DNA of 64,000 nt from Sinotaia quadrata (taxonomy: Eukaryota; Mollusca; Gastropoda; Architaenioglossa; Viviparidae): positions 56,528,879 to 56,592,878 of the forward strand of contig CM054182.1 in NCBI GenBank assembly GCA_028829895.1. Reading direction: 5' to 3'. Positions 52,400-64,000 of the stretch are shown here, piece by piece. The notes beneath the pieces were generated by a model that saw nothing but the letters and a program-made list of their open reading frames with translations, searched no databases and was not told the DNA's origin. The number at the start of each line of letters is the position of its first letter. Position 1 is the first letter of the stretch. The position numbers were made by a program, and so were the translations under genes.

Positions 52400-52940
52400 T
52401 CTGATTTCTTCTCTAGGTCTATTTTTTCTTTTTCTGGTTTCCTTCAGTCAGTCTGATTTTCTAATTGTCTGGTTTCCTTCAGACTGGTTTCTTCTCGTTT
52501 CTTTTCTTTCATTGTGCCCATCACCCAGTCTGGATTGTTTTTTCCTGTTTTCAATTATGTTATTTTTCAGTCTGACATTTCTTTTCAGCTTTGATGTGGT
52601 TTTCTTTCAGTCTGACTTATTTCTTTTCAGCTTTGATGTGGTTTTCTTTCAGTCTGACTTATTTCTTTTCAGCTTTGTTGTGGTTTTCTTTCAGTCTGAC
52701 TTATTTCTTTTCAGCTTTGTTGTGGTTTTCTTTCAGTCTGACTTATTTCTTTTCAGCTTTGGTATAGTTTTCTTAAATCTGTTCTTATTTTTGCCAATCT
52801 GTCTTCAGTCTAGTTTTTCCACTTTTGACTTCTTCAGATACTCTTGTTTCCTTTGTCTTTTCTGGTTTCTTTTGAACTTTCTAATTTCTACCAGTTTATC
52901 TGTATGCTTTTTCCTATCTAGCTTTCCTTCAGTGTGATTG
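52400..52940 (+). repeat. Pyrimidine-rich tract with 42-bp minisatellite
   Basis: About 540 bp of T/C-rich plus strand. The core (52560-52765) repeats TTTTCTTTCAGTCTGACTTA then TTTCTTTTCAGCTTTGWTGTGG at 42-bp spacing, four to five copies. It is open for 181 codons on the plus strand with a 14-residue repeat (FSFDVVFFQSDLFL), but the extreme F/L/S composition argues for a by-product of the tract, not a protein. Confidence 0.9.
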
Positions 52941-54224
52941 GTTTTCTTCTACCCAGGAGTGCCTGTTTTCAATAAAAGTGCTTTTGTATCCATGCTTTGG
53001 GTCAGTGTCTTATTGTCTTCTGCATCTTTCAATCAGTAATCCTTGGAAAAAGCATGTTTTGAATGATTAAAACTAGACTTTTTGGAAATAACTCAGTATC
53101 AAAATTAGGTTGTGACATTACTATGATCTTAAAGACGTTCATGTGAGGTATTCTTTGCTTGTAACTATGCAAATGTTCTTCATGAATAGACACCCACCCA
53201 CCCCAGCTTGCTGGCACATTGTTTCTCATTTTGACTTGTATATTAAAAAACTAATAATTGGATTATTATAAAGACATCTGACTGGAGTCTTAAAACATCC
53301 CTGGAGAATGAGCCAGGCAATCAATATTCTTGGTATCTCTCGACATATTGTCCGTCGTACTAGCATTTCAGTACACACTGACCACTCTCAAGAGGTCGAT
53401 ATGCTCTGTGCAATAGTTCACTCATTTTTGAGTGCATATAGATTTTGTTTTCATGATCTTTAAGTATTGCTCATCAGATCTATTATTTAAGAAATTCCAA
53501 GGTTGTTATCACGATTCAGTTCTAACTTTTAGCTCTTAGTGTCCAAGTTTTCTAAAAGATGTATTGACCTGCTTCTTCGAATATCCCCTACATGTTTAAT
53601 GACAAATGAAATTAAACGTAAAAAGTAGACTGCACCAATATTACTGGTCAAATTCATATCCCTTCAATTTATTTTACCCAGAAGTATTTTAGTATCTCTC
53701 ATTTTGAATGATAGTCATAGAACACGACATCAATTTGAATATCTTGAGTGGAAATCATTATTGAACAGAATAGTATAAAAATTGATCGCGCCCGTCCTCC
53801 AAATCTGTGCAAGTCTTCATTTTTTCTCAAAGAGCACAAAATACAAAACACTACATGCTTCCAAGTTTATTAGCATTGTTCAGATCAAGAGAGACCTATA
53901 CTTTTTAAGTGATCATAGCTCTTGCATTTATTCTTTTTGTTTACTTCTTAAAATATTACTAGATTTTTAATTTTATTTTAAGGAATTGCATTTTGTTTAC
54001 ATGATTGCATCTGGCATGATTGCAAATTTAACTGCACGAACGTTCATTTTAATGAAAGGCATGTGTTTGTGTCTTTCTTCTCTACCATGCAAACAAACAT
54101 TGTTGAATCCTAGTGGCAATAGAGATGACTTGTTGTTTAGATCATTGAACGTATTACATATTATTTTTCTCTTGTAATTTTTACTATGAATGAACATAAT
54201 TTGTTGTATTCTGTACGACTAGAC

Positions 54225-54393
54225 TAGCGATTCTCAAAGGGTGTGCCGCGAGAAAAAAACGAAAAGTATTTTTATTTTTAAAAAATAGAGATAACGCCTC
54301 TAACGCAGTGCTGCCACCTACTGTACGGGTGTGCTGTAATTTCCCAAACGGCGAAACTGTATGCCACGAGGTAAGAAAGTTCGAGAAACACTG
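54225..54393. mobile_element. 169-bp hAT-type MITE with 8-bp target-site duplication
   Basis: The left end TAGCGATTCTCAAA and the inverted right end CAGTGTTTCTCGAA form imperfect terminal inverted repeats close to the hAT consensus CAGTGGTTCTCAAA. Flanks are GACTAGAC (54217-54224) and GATTAGAC (54394-54401), an 8-bp duplication with one mismatch, as expected for hAT. The interior also has the GTGTGCCGCGAGAA word typical of such elements. No coding capacity. Confidence 0.85.
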
Positions 54394-54401
54394 GATTAGA
54401 C

Positions 54402-56089
54402 TATACGATGAAGTAGAAGAAATAGCCACAATTGATTGCAGTTGTATTATGATTTCTTTAAGCAAGACACCAATGCAACATAATTTGAATTTTGTATGCT
54501 TTTATTTCAATAACAATAAATATAACTTTGAATAGGTGCATATCTTAAGTTCTCTCAATACATGCACTTATGTGATAATCACCGTAATGGGATGTCTAGG
54601 ATATACTGCAGTCATTCGGAAAATAAACACGCCAGAACTACCTCTGGTTTCTTGTTAATTTTTTCCCTTTCTTGTGCAGGTGTAGTGCATGTGAACTCTG
54701 AATCTGACAAAACCATTATGTAACGTTAACGCCAGCCTAGTTAATGGTTATTATTATTATTATTATCATTAATTAATCACCCATAACTAATAACAAAAGA
54801 TGATAATCTTAATTTAAGATATTAATAATTCTCCAGAAGACACCACTCGTCTCTCTCACTTGGTGGATATGCGGGCACTGTAAACGTTTTCTCTTTTCCA
54901 CAACATTAAAGACGAACATTTACCGTCACACAATATTTCTGTAGATGGAAAGCTTCTTACCAAAGGAAAAGATAAATCCATCTTTTAATCTATATTTGGT
55001 GAGCCCCTATCCACTCCCTATCCTTTCCAACATATGGTTATCAATATGTGTAGGAAGATCAATAAATCGGTTAAATCAACAATAAATATACATATAACAA
55101 ATACAATGAAAATATTATTTGACATCAATATTTCCAGGAAACCACATTGAAATAATTTTGATGAGTATACAGTCTTATATCATAACACATAATTCAACAG
55201 ATTAGTGTCAATATAAATCACAGGGTAGTTCTTATCAGTCAATAGAAATGGAGTCATAGAGATTATAGTGATAATAATTTGTACGTAACCTTGTCTAAAC
55301 GATTACCACAATAGTCATTTGCATGACCGTGATAGAGTTATTTTGAGATTTAAAAATGGAATTCGATCCACACATTAAAGGCAGTTCTCAGTAAAATGTG
55401 TACTCAAGAAGTTAGAGGAGGAATTAGAAATAGAATTAATTTCCATAATGTTCAGAATGGTAAGATCATTTAAATGAACATGAAATGTTTTCAGTCCTGG
55501 TATAACTGAGGCAGCAAATATATTTCTTGAGTGGTAAGACAAAACCATGAGAGTGCGTGAGTTAACCTTTGAGCTTGAAGAATTAAAAGGAAAGATCAAG
55601 AGAGGGGGAGGCTGGACAATTTAGTATTAGGGAAGTTATGTGATGAGGAAAAAAAGTTTGAACATAGAGATAAGACAAAAGTTGGAAGGATTAGAACTCA
55701 AGAAGGAAAATGATAGAAACTGAGTGTGAGAGACTGGTTTTAGAAAGTGGTGAGAATTGCTGGATTCTAGTGTTTGTGTACTTACACATAGACACTCCAC
55801 ACAAGAATCCACAGCAAAAGATGCATTTGAAAGTATGCATGGTGAACCAGAAAGGATTAGTAATGCATGCAGAAATGACACAGTGATGACTCCAGCATAA
55901 CCCATCATTAGTGGGGCATGTCATCAAAATGCCACAGTGGATTCAGTCATGGCAGAACAGGTAATTGTTCCTGACTGCCAGGAGTAACTGACTTTGAGGG
56001 GTAAGTAGGTGGAAGAGCCCTATTAAGAATGGCACAGTTGTCAGATGACTCTCTCAAGAAATATAATGAGTAGACTAAACTCTTGATGT
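54402..56089. other. No gene recognised
   Basis: AT-rich, then (55370-55950) a purine-rich plus-strand segment with Glu/Lys-rich broken frames. The latter could be decayed element coding sequence, but no domain is identifiable. Confidence 0.4.
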
Positions 56090-56450
56090 TGTGTGTATCC
56101 ACAAGCTGTTGAGTTTCACTGGAAATATGATGTGGTGGAGTAAATTTGCCTATCCCTACTTCTAGACTTAATTATTATATAAATTGTTCATTTTTCAAAG
56201 TGACCTGACCTTGACACTCATTATGGTATTTTTGTGTCAGAGTTGGAGTAAACAACTTGAGAATATGCTAGAAATTGCTGAAACAATCCAAACCAGTTCC
56301 AACTGGATGAGTAGTTTTTATTATCCAATGGATAATTAAGATTTATGGGAATGAGACCAGCCAATGGGCTGAGATAAAATGTTTACTTGCTATAGAGAAT
56401 TCTATTATCTAATCAAGTTACTTGCTTAGTAATACCATTTTGAGCATTAA
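56090..56450 (+). repeat. Unnamed interspersed repeat family, copy B
   Basis: Plus-strand counterpart of 20790-21090 in opposite orientation, sharing a series of words from GTGACCTGACCTTG to ACTTGCTATAGAGAATTC. Limits are approximate. Confidence 0.65.
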
Positions 56451-57434
56451 ATTGTTTATGTTTATGTTAATAGGTATAACGAATTTCCCGCTGTTCTAGT
56501 GTCGAATTTTCAAATAAATAGTCTACTTGATAACTGTAAACCTACTTTTGGGCCACCCTGTATAACTAAAACAGACTACATCGACATTTGCCGAAAACTC
56601 TTCTCTTTATCACAGATCGTTATGTATTTATCTATTATTACACGTGTACACTCCTGCGAGTTGTCAACATTCCGAAAGCAAAGGATAAAATACGACCAGT
56701 GTTCAAAAGGCTTATCATGGTTCGCCTACCTGGATATTTTTGTTTTTCGTGCAATTTTGCAAGGAGACCATGGACATTTTCAAGAGGGCTCTCAAGATTA
56801 CATATTTTTCATCTGCAAAAATAAAATTGCATTGTTTATTTAGACTTCATATTTGTAATATAATTTTATTCATGTCTCTCTAGTTATAGTAATTTATTCT
56901 ATATTTCAGGGTCATTTTGCATGTAAATTCTTTTTGTTTTGCAGTAAAAAGTTTATTTTTCATTTGTGTTTAACTGTATATTTTATGTGTAATTATTGGA
57001 CTGGAACTTACCACTTATTGTATTAGAACGTATACATGATTAAGTGCTTTATTAAACCTTCCTTCATTATTATAATTATTAATCAAGTCTATAACTGTTG
57101 ATAATAGTCAATTATGGATGAAAGTGTTACACTTATGGACCATTACCGTTGAATGCATGCATTAACTGTCCTCTAAAGAGCGACTCTCGATTCTTCTTTC
57201 CCCATGTCAATTTTTAAACGTTCAGGGTTTGACAGTTTAAATGCGATTGCCCTTGAGAAGTCTAGTACAGATAGAAAAAGTAAAATAAATGTAAAGATTG
57301 AAACATGGGCATAAGTATTGGATTTTATACGCATTCTGCTCAATGAAGGCTTCTGTATGTTTAACTGGAAGAGAATTAGAAAAATGTCACATTTGCCAGA
57401 ATACTGATATACTGATGTTATAGATAATTTGTTA

Positions 57435-57438
57435 TGTG

Positions 57439-57494
<56 letters not shown>

Positions 57495-57609
57495 TGGCTA
57501 TTTGTTAGTATGTGCACACACCTTATTATATCAAGTTGTCTCATTATTGTTACATTGAAAGCGTTATTTTTCTTTTTCATTTGATATTGTACACACGCAC
57601 ACACACACA

Positions 57610-57662
<53 letters not shown>

Positions 57663-57760
57663 GCACACGCATAGTTATTTGTTAGTACGTGTACACACAT
57701 TATTATCGTATGTCTAGTTGTATTCGTAATTGTTACTTTGAAAGTGTTACTTTTGGGGGG
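57435..57760. repeat. Duplicated (AC)n-containing segment
   Basis: Two copies of an (AC)n tract (about 57444-57490 and 57594-57660), each followed by the related words CTATTTGTTAGTATGTGCAC / TTATTTGTTAGTACGTGTAC, ATTGTTAC and TTGAAAGYGTTA. The unit is about 165 bp. Confidence 0.85.
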
Positions 57761-57929
57761 GTGGGGGGAGTTGACATTTGCACCCTAGTCTCGTGACACA
57801 ATTCAACGCACTGCTAAACAAGCAGTGGTATTGAATCAACTCTATTTTAATCACATGCAATGAATGAAAGAAACAGAAAGTAGATTTCCCCTTTCTCGCT
57901 CCTACCTCCTCAAATTATTCGACAGTGTG

Positions 57930-58230
57930 AAAGGGAGACAGGCACATAGCACGTTTACTAACGAGCAGATGTTGTAGGGAGACAGTGAAACGGTGCTTGT
58001 ACCTAATGCAACTGTTCATTAACTATAAGGAGTTAAAGGGAGACATTAACAAAGCACGTTTACCACTCTGTGAAGATATTTAAGGGAGACAGTGACACAG
58101 TGCCTGTATTTGATACAGTTGATAAGGGGTCTGCAAAGGAGACAGGGACACAGTGCCTGTATTTGATACAGTTGATAAGGGGTCTGCAAAGGAGACAGGG
58201 ACAACGCAAGTTTACCACTGTGCAGGTATG
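57930..58230. repeat. 53-bp tandem repeat with diverged flanking copies
   Basis: TGCCTGTATTTGATACAGTT then GATAAGGGGTCTGCAAAGGA is repeated exactly at 53-bp spacing (58101, 58154). Diverged GGGAGACAG units extend to both sides. Confidence 0.88.
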
Positions 58231-60700
58231 CATGAAGCAACTATTGCCATTTCTATTTTTAATTCACAGCGAAAATTCTGTCTCTGTTTTGAAATACATT
58301 AATCCGAATCAGGACTGACATTGTTCAGCGAATACTATAGGCAGGCTAAGAAAAAAACGAATTATTACAGTATGATAATCATGTGTAATTTAATAAAATA
58401 TCAGATATGTAACAAATGAAGCATTTTAAAGTAGTTGTAAAGTCACAAAGAAACATTATTGGACCCAATAAATCCGAATTCAATGCCCAAATTCAAGAGG
58501 GAAATGCAGACTGGAATTGTAGGGCCAATATTGATGACAAAGAGTAAATAATTACAATCTAAATCGGTTAACCAAAGAATAAGACTCATCTTCTCACCCT
58601 TTCCGCGTTTTGCAGTTGAAAAGAAATTGTATGCTGGATTGGATAGCTGGTGTTTCTGCACATATATTTATTCTTCAATTTCCGTCTCGTAAGTTACACA
58701 CTGTTACAGACAGCATAATAATTTAAAGACAAATACCATGAAGCTGTAATTTGCCTCTGTGCTTTGACCCTGACATTGCAGCAAGTCGGCACTTTTAAAA
58801 ATTGAAACTGTGGTGATTGTAGAAGTCTAACATTACCACTCACTAAAAGTTGACAGTGTAACTTACTTCCTAGTCAGGTACCCGATCAGAGGTTGGGAAG
58901 TTTAGCTAAACTGGATTCCTCCAGCGTATAGGGAATATGATATGAACAAAAGCTATGATTATATTTACGCACTGGGTTACAGTTATCGAGACTATCCTTC
59001 TATAAGCGTTACCACTTCGCTAATAATTACAATGTCTTATATCCTACATCCAGACATGGAAAGATAAGTACTAATCAATTTAATTATCAAACAACAATAA
59101 ACGTTTTATATATTCATAAATAAAATATTCAAATTAGGCACTGGTTCAAGAATGTCTAGCATTCAGACCAAACAAACTGTTAATTACATATGTGGCTTGT
59201 CCACTCAAATTATTGCTTTAATTCATTCATACACAAACAACGATATGAAGACAAAAATTATATTTTAAATGCACAACGAATTGTTTGCATGCAACACGAC
59301 ATCTAGCTTCAATTAGATATAATATTGTCTCTGTGGTGCCAAATTATCAGTCCAGGCACACTTAATTAAACAACAAATATGAAATAATTAGGAAACACAG
59401 CGAGGGACAATAACCACTATTGTGTTGAATGCGAGATTATCCTTCCCTGAATTTTGCAAGTGCAATGTCAGCTAGGTCGTCTCATGCTCGGAAGAAGAAT
59501 GTAGATAGGCGACATTGCCACTCACTAAACTCAGCAAAATGAACAAATGAGTTATCCCAGAGACATGTAACGACTTTCAATAAGCAATTTATAAATATTT
59601 TCTTTCAATCACAAGTATATAATTAAGTGTGACTTTCATTTGCAAATTTTAACTTTAAAGCAGCAAAAAACACCATGTGACTTAAATGCCAAGTTTTCAG
59701 TTAATCCAAAAATAGTCGTCCAGCACTAATCCTGAAACAAGCGCATCGTAGCAAAACACCGACTATCTTAAAACAGTGAAAGCAAACAAAACCAGAGAAG
59801 CCTAAAACCACCGACTCATTCCTGCAAAACAGAAAGAAACACCACTAAATTTCTATCTTAAATATTTCAGAAAGAACCACACAACTTTCATAATATATTT
59901 AGCACGAGCTAAAAATGAAAATAAACTTATGGAAACAGAGTAAAAAAAAATCATTCATCCTATTCCTGTTTGAGTTTGTCACATGGATTTCCTCTACACA
60001 AATTCTTTGGGAACAGCCTACAGTCACGGTAGAGTGGACTCATTCTATGATTTTCATGATGGTCAGGGAATAAAAATGAGCTCTTAACTTCCGGTAGGGA
60101 TTAATAGATATCATCTCGGAAGTTAGCCACCTAGACATTAGATCCAGTTATCCAGCCCTCACACATTTGACAACTCCCCCCCCCCCACTCCCTCCATCCT
60201 ACTGATGCTTCTCTTCATTCGCTAGACAGGTAAAACCATCTTCCAGTACATCACCGCTACATACGTCGACCTGGCCATGGTAACTTGCATAAACCCTAAT
60301 GGCCTAATTCCCACGTTTCAACTGCCCTCACTCAAACACCCTACGACCTTAACACTATTTACACCTATATGAATGTAATAATGAATTTAAAAGATTGGAA
60401 TGAAATAAGAATATAACATGCAAAATTAGTAGATGATTATTATTTTACATATAGAAAAATTTAATTTTTATATTTGTTAGTACACTCACTGCATTAAATT
60501 CACTTCAAAATTCTCAGCACATTAGAGAAACGTCTAGCACTCAACATTTCCATACATTTTAAATATAAAAATAGAAATTCAAATTATATGAATTTATTTT
60601 AGTATTAATTCTTGTTGAATTTATAGTATATAGGCCTGCATATTTGTGTGTTATGTACATGTGCGTGTATGCATGTTGTGAAGGAAACTAAAATTGTTTC
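58231..60700. other. No gene recognised
   Basis: AT-rich, with a poly-C tract near 60177. No exon, RNA gene or mobile element recognised. Confidence 0.5.
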
Positions 60701-60716
60701 TGACTTTCAGTTTGAA

Positions 60717-61130
60717 ATGAACACCATACACACTACTGAGATCAAGCAAGCAAACATGAGCAACGCTACTGATCCATCATCAGACTTGACGGAAGTCGTC
60801 ATCCACAACTACAGCTATCGTGCTGAGCAACCTGACAACCAGCCATTTCCGGTATCGGAAACAATCGTTCACACACCCAGAAAGAAAAGTAACATATGTC
60901 TGGCACTTTGGTTAATTGTAGCGATAATTGAAGCGATAAGTACGATTCTGATCAGTTGTTTCTGGTTCACGCTGACGCGTTTCCTTAGGTTATTCTGGTT
61001 TCTCGTGCGTACCATCCGAACTGTGGTGAACGTGTGCCGGTTTTGCCATAAGTGGGGGAAATTTATATATAGATTCATACTGGTGTGTACAATAACACTT
61101 TTGGTACTTGTAATCTCTATGGATCTATAA
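60717..61130 (+). CDS. Hypothetical small two-helix membrane protein (137 aa)
   Basis: I do not recognise this family. The ORF starts at ATG 60717, seven bases after a good 3' splice site (CTGACTTTCAG, ending 60710), which suggests an upstream noncoding exon; the frame itself extends 23 codons upstream. Residues 1-57 are polar with two NxS/T sites (NMSNATDPSSD, N-Y-S), then a basic RKK at 55-57. A hydrophobic helix follows at about 59-84 (ICLALWLIVAIIEAISTILI), then an Arg/Lys/Cys-rich segment of about 30 residues, and a second hydrophobic helix at about 117-135 ending at SMDL. This topology (N- and C-termini on the same side, basic loop) looks designed rather than random, but there is no homologue I can name. 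It could also be one exon of a longer gene or a chance ORF. Confidence 0.45.
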   Translation: MNTIHTTEIKQANMSNATDPSSDLTEVVIHNYSYRAEQPDNQPFPVSETIVHTPRKKSNICLALWLIVAIIEAISTILISCFWFTLTRFLRLFWFLVRTIRTVVNVCRFCHKWGKFIYRFILVCTITLLVLVISMDL

Positions 61131-61498
61131 GGATATGTGACAAAGAAACTAAACTGAATTTTAATGGTTTTTTGCTTTTGTTTTTTCTGTTTGCAGAATT
61201 GAGGTAGAAATCATAGAAACTATAGGCAGTCACTTAAATGTATTTTGTCTTCGTATGCGATATGCCTAAATGTACACTATTGTTATGCAAGTAAGTGTAC
61301 ACTATTGTTAAGTAATTTGTGCACGTATATTATAGGAGAGGGCCACACGCAGATTATTAACTTAATATAGAACAATAATTATCATTTAATGGAATTAACT
61401 AACAAATTAATTATTAATTATATAGAAAATAAGTGAATAAATTACTTGTATTCCTAGACTTTTTTGCTACTTAAAAATATATACGTTTGTTTATCTGT

Positions 61499-61730
<232 letters not shown>

Positions 61731-64000
61731 AACTCATACAGCTCATTTAATAAATCAATCCCCATTTCCTCCTTGAAAAAATTAAAACAAAAAACTGAAA
61801 CAAACAAAACAACGAGATGAAAAGAGACAAGAAAATCACTGACTGTTATGAAATAATCATTTAAACTTTTTAAAAATATTGTTAAGACTGAGATTTTTCT
61901 TTTGTTTTTCTTCTGAAGTCTTGGTAAAACCTTACTTTCACTTTCAGTATCTTATGCGTAAGCATACGTGTGCTGTTAAGCTGACGCAAAAATGATATTG
62001 CAGTGTGAAAGTGAGCTATTGCATCATCATTGCACTGTGAAAGTGACGTATTGTATCATCACTGACACTGCACACAAATAGCGAGTAGAGCATAATTTTA
62101 TTCTGTGTGCAGGGCTACATTTGTTGACTTGTATTCGTGTGAGTGTGAGAATGAGGCTGTTTGAGTGTAGATGGTACAGACAATACAACATAAAAAAAGG
62201 AGATAGGACAGACCACACTTGTTCTCTCAAAACAAAATAGCCAAGCTTATAAATTTGAAGAGTGAAAATTTGTGTTCTTTATCTGAGAGTGTTTCTTCTC
62301 TTTCGTGTGGTGATTAATCAATCATTTCAAAGATATTCACAAATATACATTATGGGTTGGGAAATGATGATGAATGAAAATAAAATTAAAATATTAAAAA
62401 GGTAAACAATATGTCCAGATTTCACAGAGTGGAACTTCCTGCTATTAATAGTTAATCATAACATTACATTCAAATTATATTTTAAGATAATTAAGATTTC
62501 TGGTACTAAAAATTCCATAAATAAATATTATCCAAGTTGATAAAAATATTTAATGCTCTAAACAAAGTATCTCGAATCCCTAACCTATGTGCACTGAGGT
62601 TTTCTAAATATGATATTGAGTTACTCATGAATGCTGTTTGATGTGATCGTGTTGTCACACAAATTGTTGACACAAAGTCCTAGTGTTGAAAAATCTCATG
62701 GCCTTCCTCCTGCTGCTTATACCAAAGAGTTATTGCCTTTATTCTGTCCCACGGAGCTGGCCTGCCTCATAGTAGGTTATTTTGAACAAGAAACGATTCC
62801 AATGCCACCACTCTGTGACAATGCTGATGTCACGGGTCACCATTGCAATGCTGTGTCATCGATGCCTGTGGCCTTTTGCCCATCTGTCAAAATGGCTGCT
62901 TGGACACAAAATGTTCCACCCTCAGGATAGACTGGTTCAAAGTTCCACTATTTCCAGATAAGATGTCCTGTAGACTATTTTATCCACACATCAAAATTAG
63001 CTTGCATATCTTGCCATGATTAGTAGGGAAAATATGTTGAAGTCCAATGAACTTGCACTGAGTTGGAATCATATTTATATTCACTTTGTTTCCAATGAAC
63101 AACAATGGTGATGAGAGAGAATGCAAGGGGGGAAATAAAACACTCCTTACCCTTGTCCACCACTGTGTACATTGAATATTTTGTATCTCTCTGAAGACTC
63201 AAACTTTTCTTTTCTGTTTTATCTCTCATTTAAGTTTTACAATAAAAATTCTGCTGAGTCGACTTTTCCACACAATAGTGGAGTTGTCAAAAGTCCACAG
63301 TTCTCTTACTTGGCACGAGCTAACATGAGAAGCTTACTTAAACCTCAGGCATTCCAATTCCTCAAAGACAACAGAAGAACAGAGGAAAATATGGCTCTAC
63401 ATTTCAATGCCAACCTGGAATCCTCAACCGAACTCCAACCAAGAAATGGAACCAAAAATGGTACAAAAATCTGGAATATAAAAGAAAAACCCGCTCTGAA
63501 ACAATAGGAATTATTTCCATTAGCGATAGCCTATAGTTCGCTAATCCGTACATAGTGGCAACAGACAATAGGTGTCCTATTACAATTGACCTCAATTCGT
63601 ATTTTTACAATGAAGATACAAATGGTTTAAACCACGCACATGCGTGTTACAATTAGAATAAAAATATGTCACACACAAGTGGGTTATAATTATCATATTA
63701 GCAAAAATGTTTCAAACGCACACAGTATTTTACAATTAATTGTCAATTTAATCATTTCTTTAGTGGAGATAAAATAATATTCCACAATATCATTATACAT
63801 TTCATTAAATCATTAGAATTATGGGACGTGTTAACTTGGTCACTCTATTATCTGGCCACACCTCAGGAGAAAATAGCAACAAATTCATATCCATCACAAT
63901 AAAATACACAGAATCATGCTACAACATTCTTATTAAAATATAGTTAACAAATATTAAGAAATTGATGTGTTACCTTGTCTGAATATTTAGCGGGCTTATC
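61731..64000. other. No gene recognised
   Basis: 62640-62930 is GC-richer and open on the plus strand for 99 codons, with no domain recognised. A 33-bp repeat (GTGTGAAAGTGA-GTATTG-ATCATCA) occurs at about 62000-62065. The rest is AT-rich. Confidence 0.4.

Noticed and set aside
52392..52937. 181-codon open frame rich in F, L and S
   Set aside because: It follows from a T/C-rich 42-bp minisatellite; composition is not protein-like and no flanking signals support translation.
55370..55950. Glu/Lys-rich broken frames suggesting a decayed gag-like coiled coil
   Set aside because: No zinc knuckle, protease or other diagnostic motif; purine-rich noncoding DNA gives the same appearance.
56545..56570. 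TTTGGGCCACCCTGTATA, like a mariner-type terminal repeat
   Set aside because: No matching inverted end or transposase fragment was found nearby.
62631..62930. 99-codon plus-strand frame in a GC-richer patch; the minus strand also contains TGGTGACCC
   Set aside because: No recognisable domain or splice context, and the flanks of the TGGTGACCC word do not match the LTR-like relics elsewhere in the window.

Overview
The window is animal nuclear DNA: AT-rich, with long introns, GT-AG splice sites, many microsatellites and minisatellites, and decayed transposons. The genes are metazoan. The RTE-type retrotransposon tails (with the GGRRRG / WEDN / EWTGL block) and the expanded SDR9C dehydrogenases fit a lophotrochozoan, probably a mollusc; the species assignment is inference. 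All three main genes were assembled by hand: each exon was checked for a GT donor, an AG acceptor and agreement of phase with the next exon.

Layout. (1) 1-8.8 kb, minus strand: a tandem pair of short-chain dehydrogenases related to BDH1 / retinol dehydrogenases. One is complete (six exons, 3987-8829, 360 aa). The next is represented only by its first exon (1472-1676); the rest runs off the left edge. (2) 9.3-14.3 kb: repeats only, namely an RTE reverse-transcriptase relic, several minisatellites and an LTR-like relic. (3) 17.8-30.2 kb, minus strand: a complete nine-exon cytosolic 5'-nucleotidase III gene (NT5C3, 286 aa). (4) 31.1-33.05 kb: a broken hAT transposase copy. (5) 36.2-45.7 kb, plus strand: a complete seven-exon syntaxin-17 gene (STX17, 361 aa), head-to-head with NT5C3 and separated from it by 6 kb. 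(6) 45.7-60.7 kb: no recognisable gene; pyrimidine-rich and other minisatellites, a 169-bp hAT-type MITE with target-site duplication, and a copy of an unnamed repeat family. (7) 60.7-61.1 kb, plus strand: an ORF for a small two-helix membrane protein I do not recognise. (8) 61.5-64 kb: a long ATCT microsatellite and unassigned sequence.

The genes look like independent housekeeping genes, not a system: ketone-body/retinoid/steroid-type redox (SDR pair), pyrimidine nucleotide catabolism (NT5C3) and autophagosome-lysosome fusion (STX17). The most notable structure is in the complete SDR gene. A 99-bp tandem duplication over the 3' splice site of exon 4 has created a second acceptor and, across the repeat junction, a new donor. 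Together these delimit a 39-nt, phase-preserving potential cassette exon that would repeat the catalytic-serine motif. I saw no sign of a wholly new defence or metabolic system.
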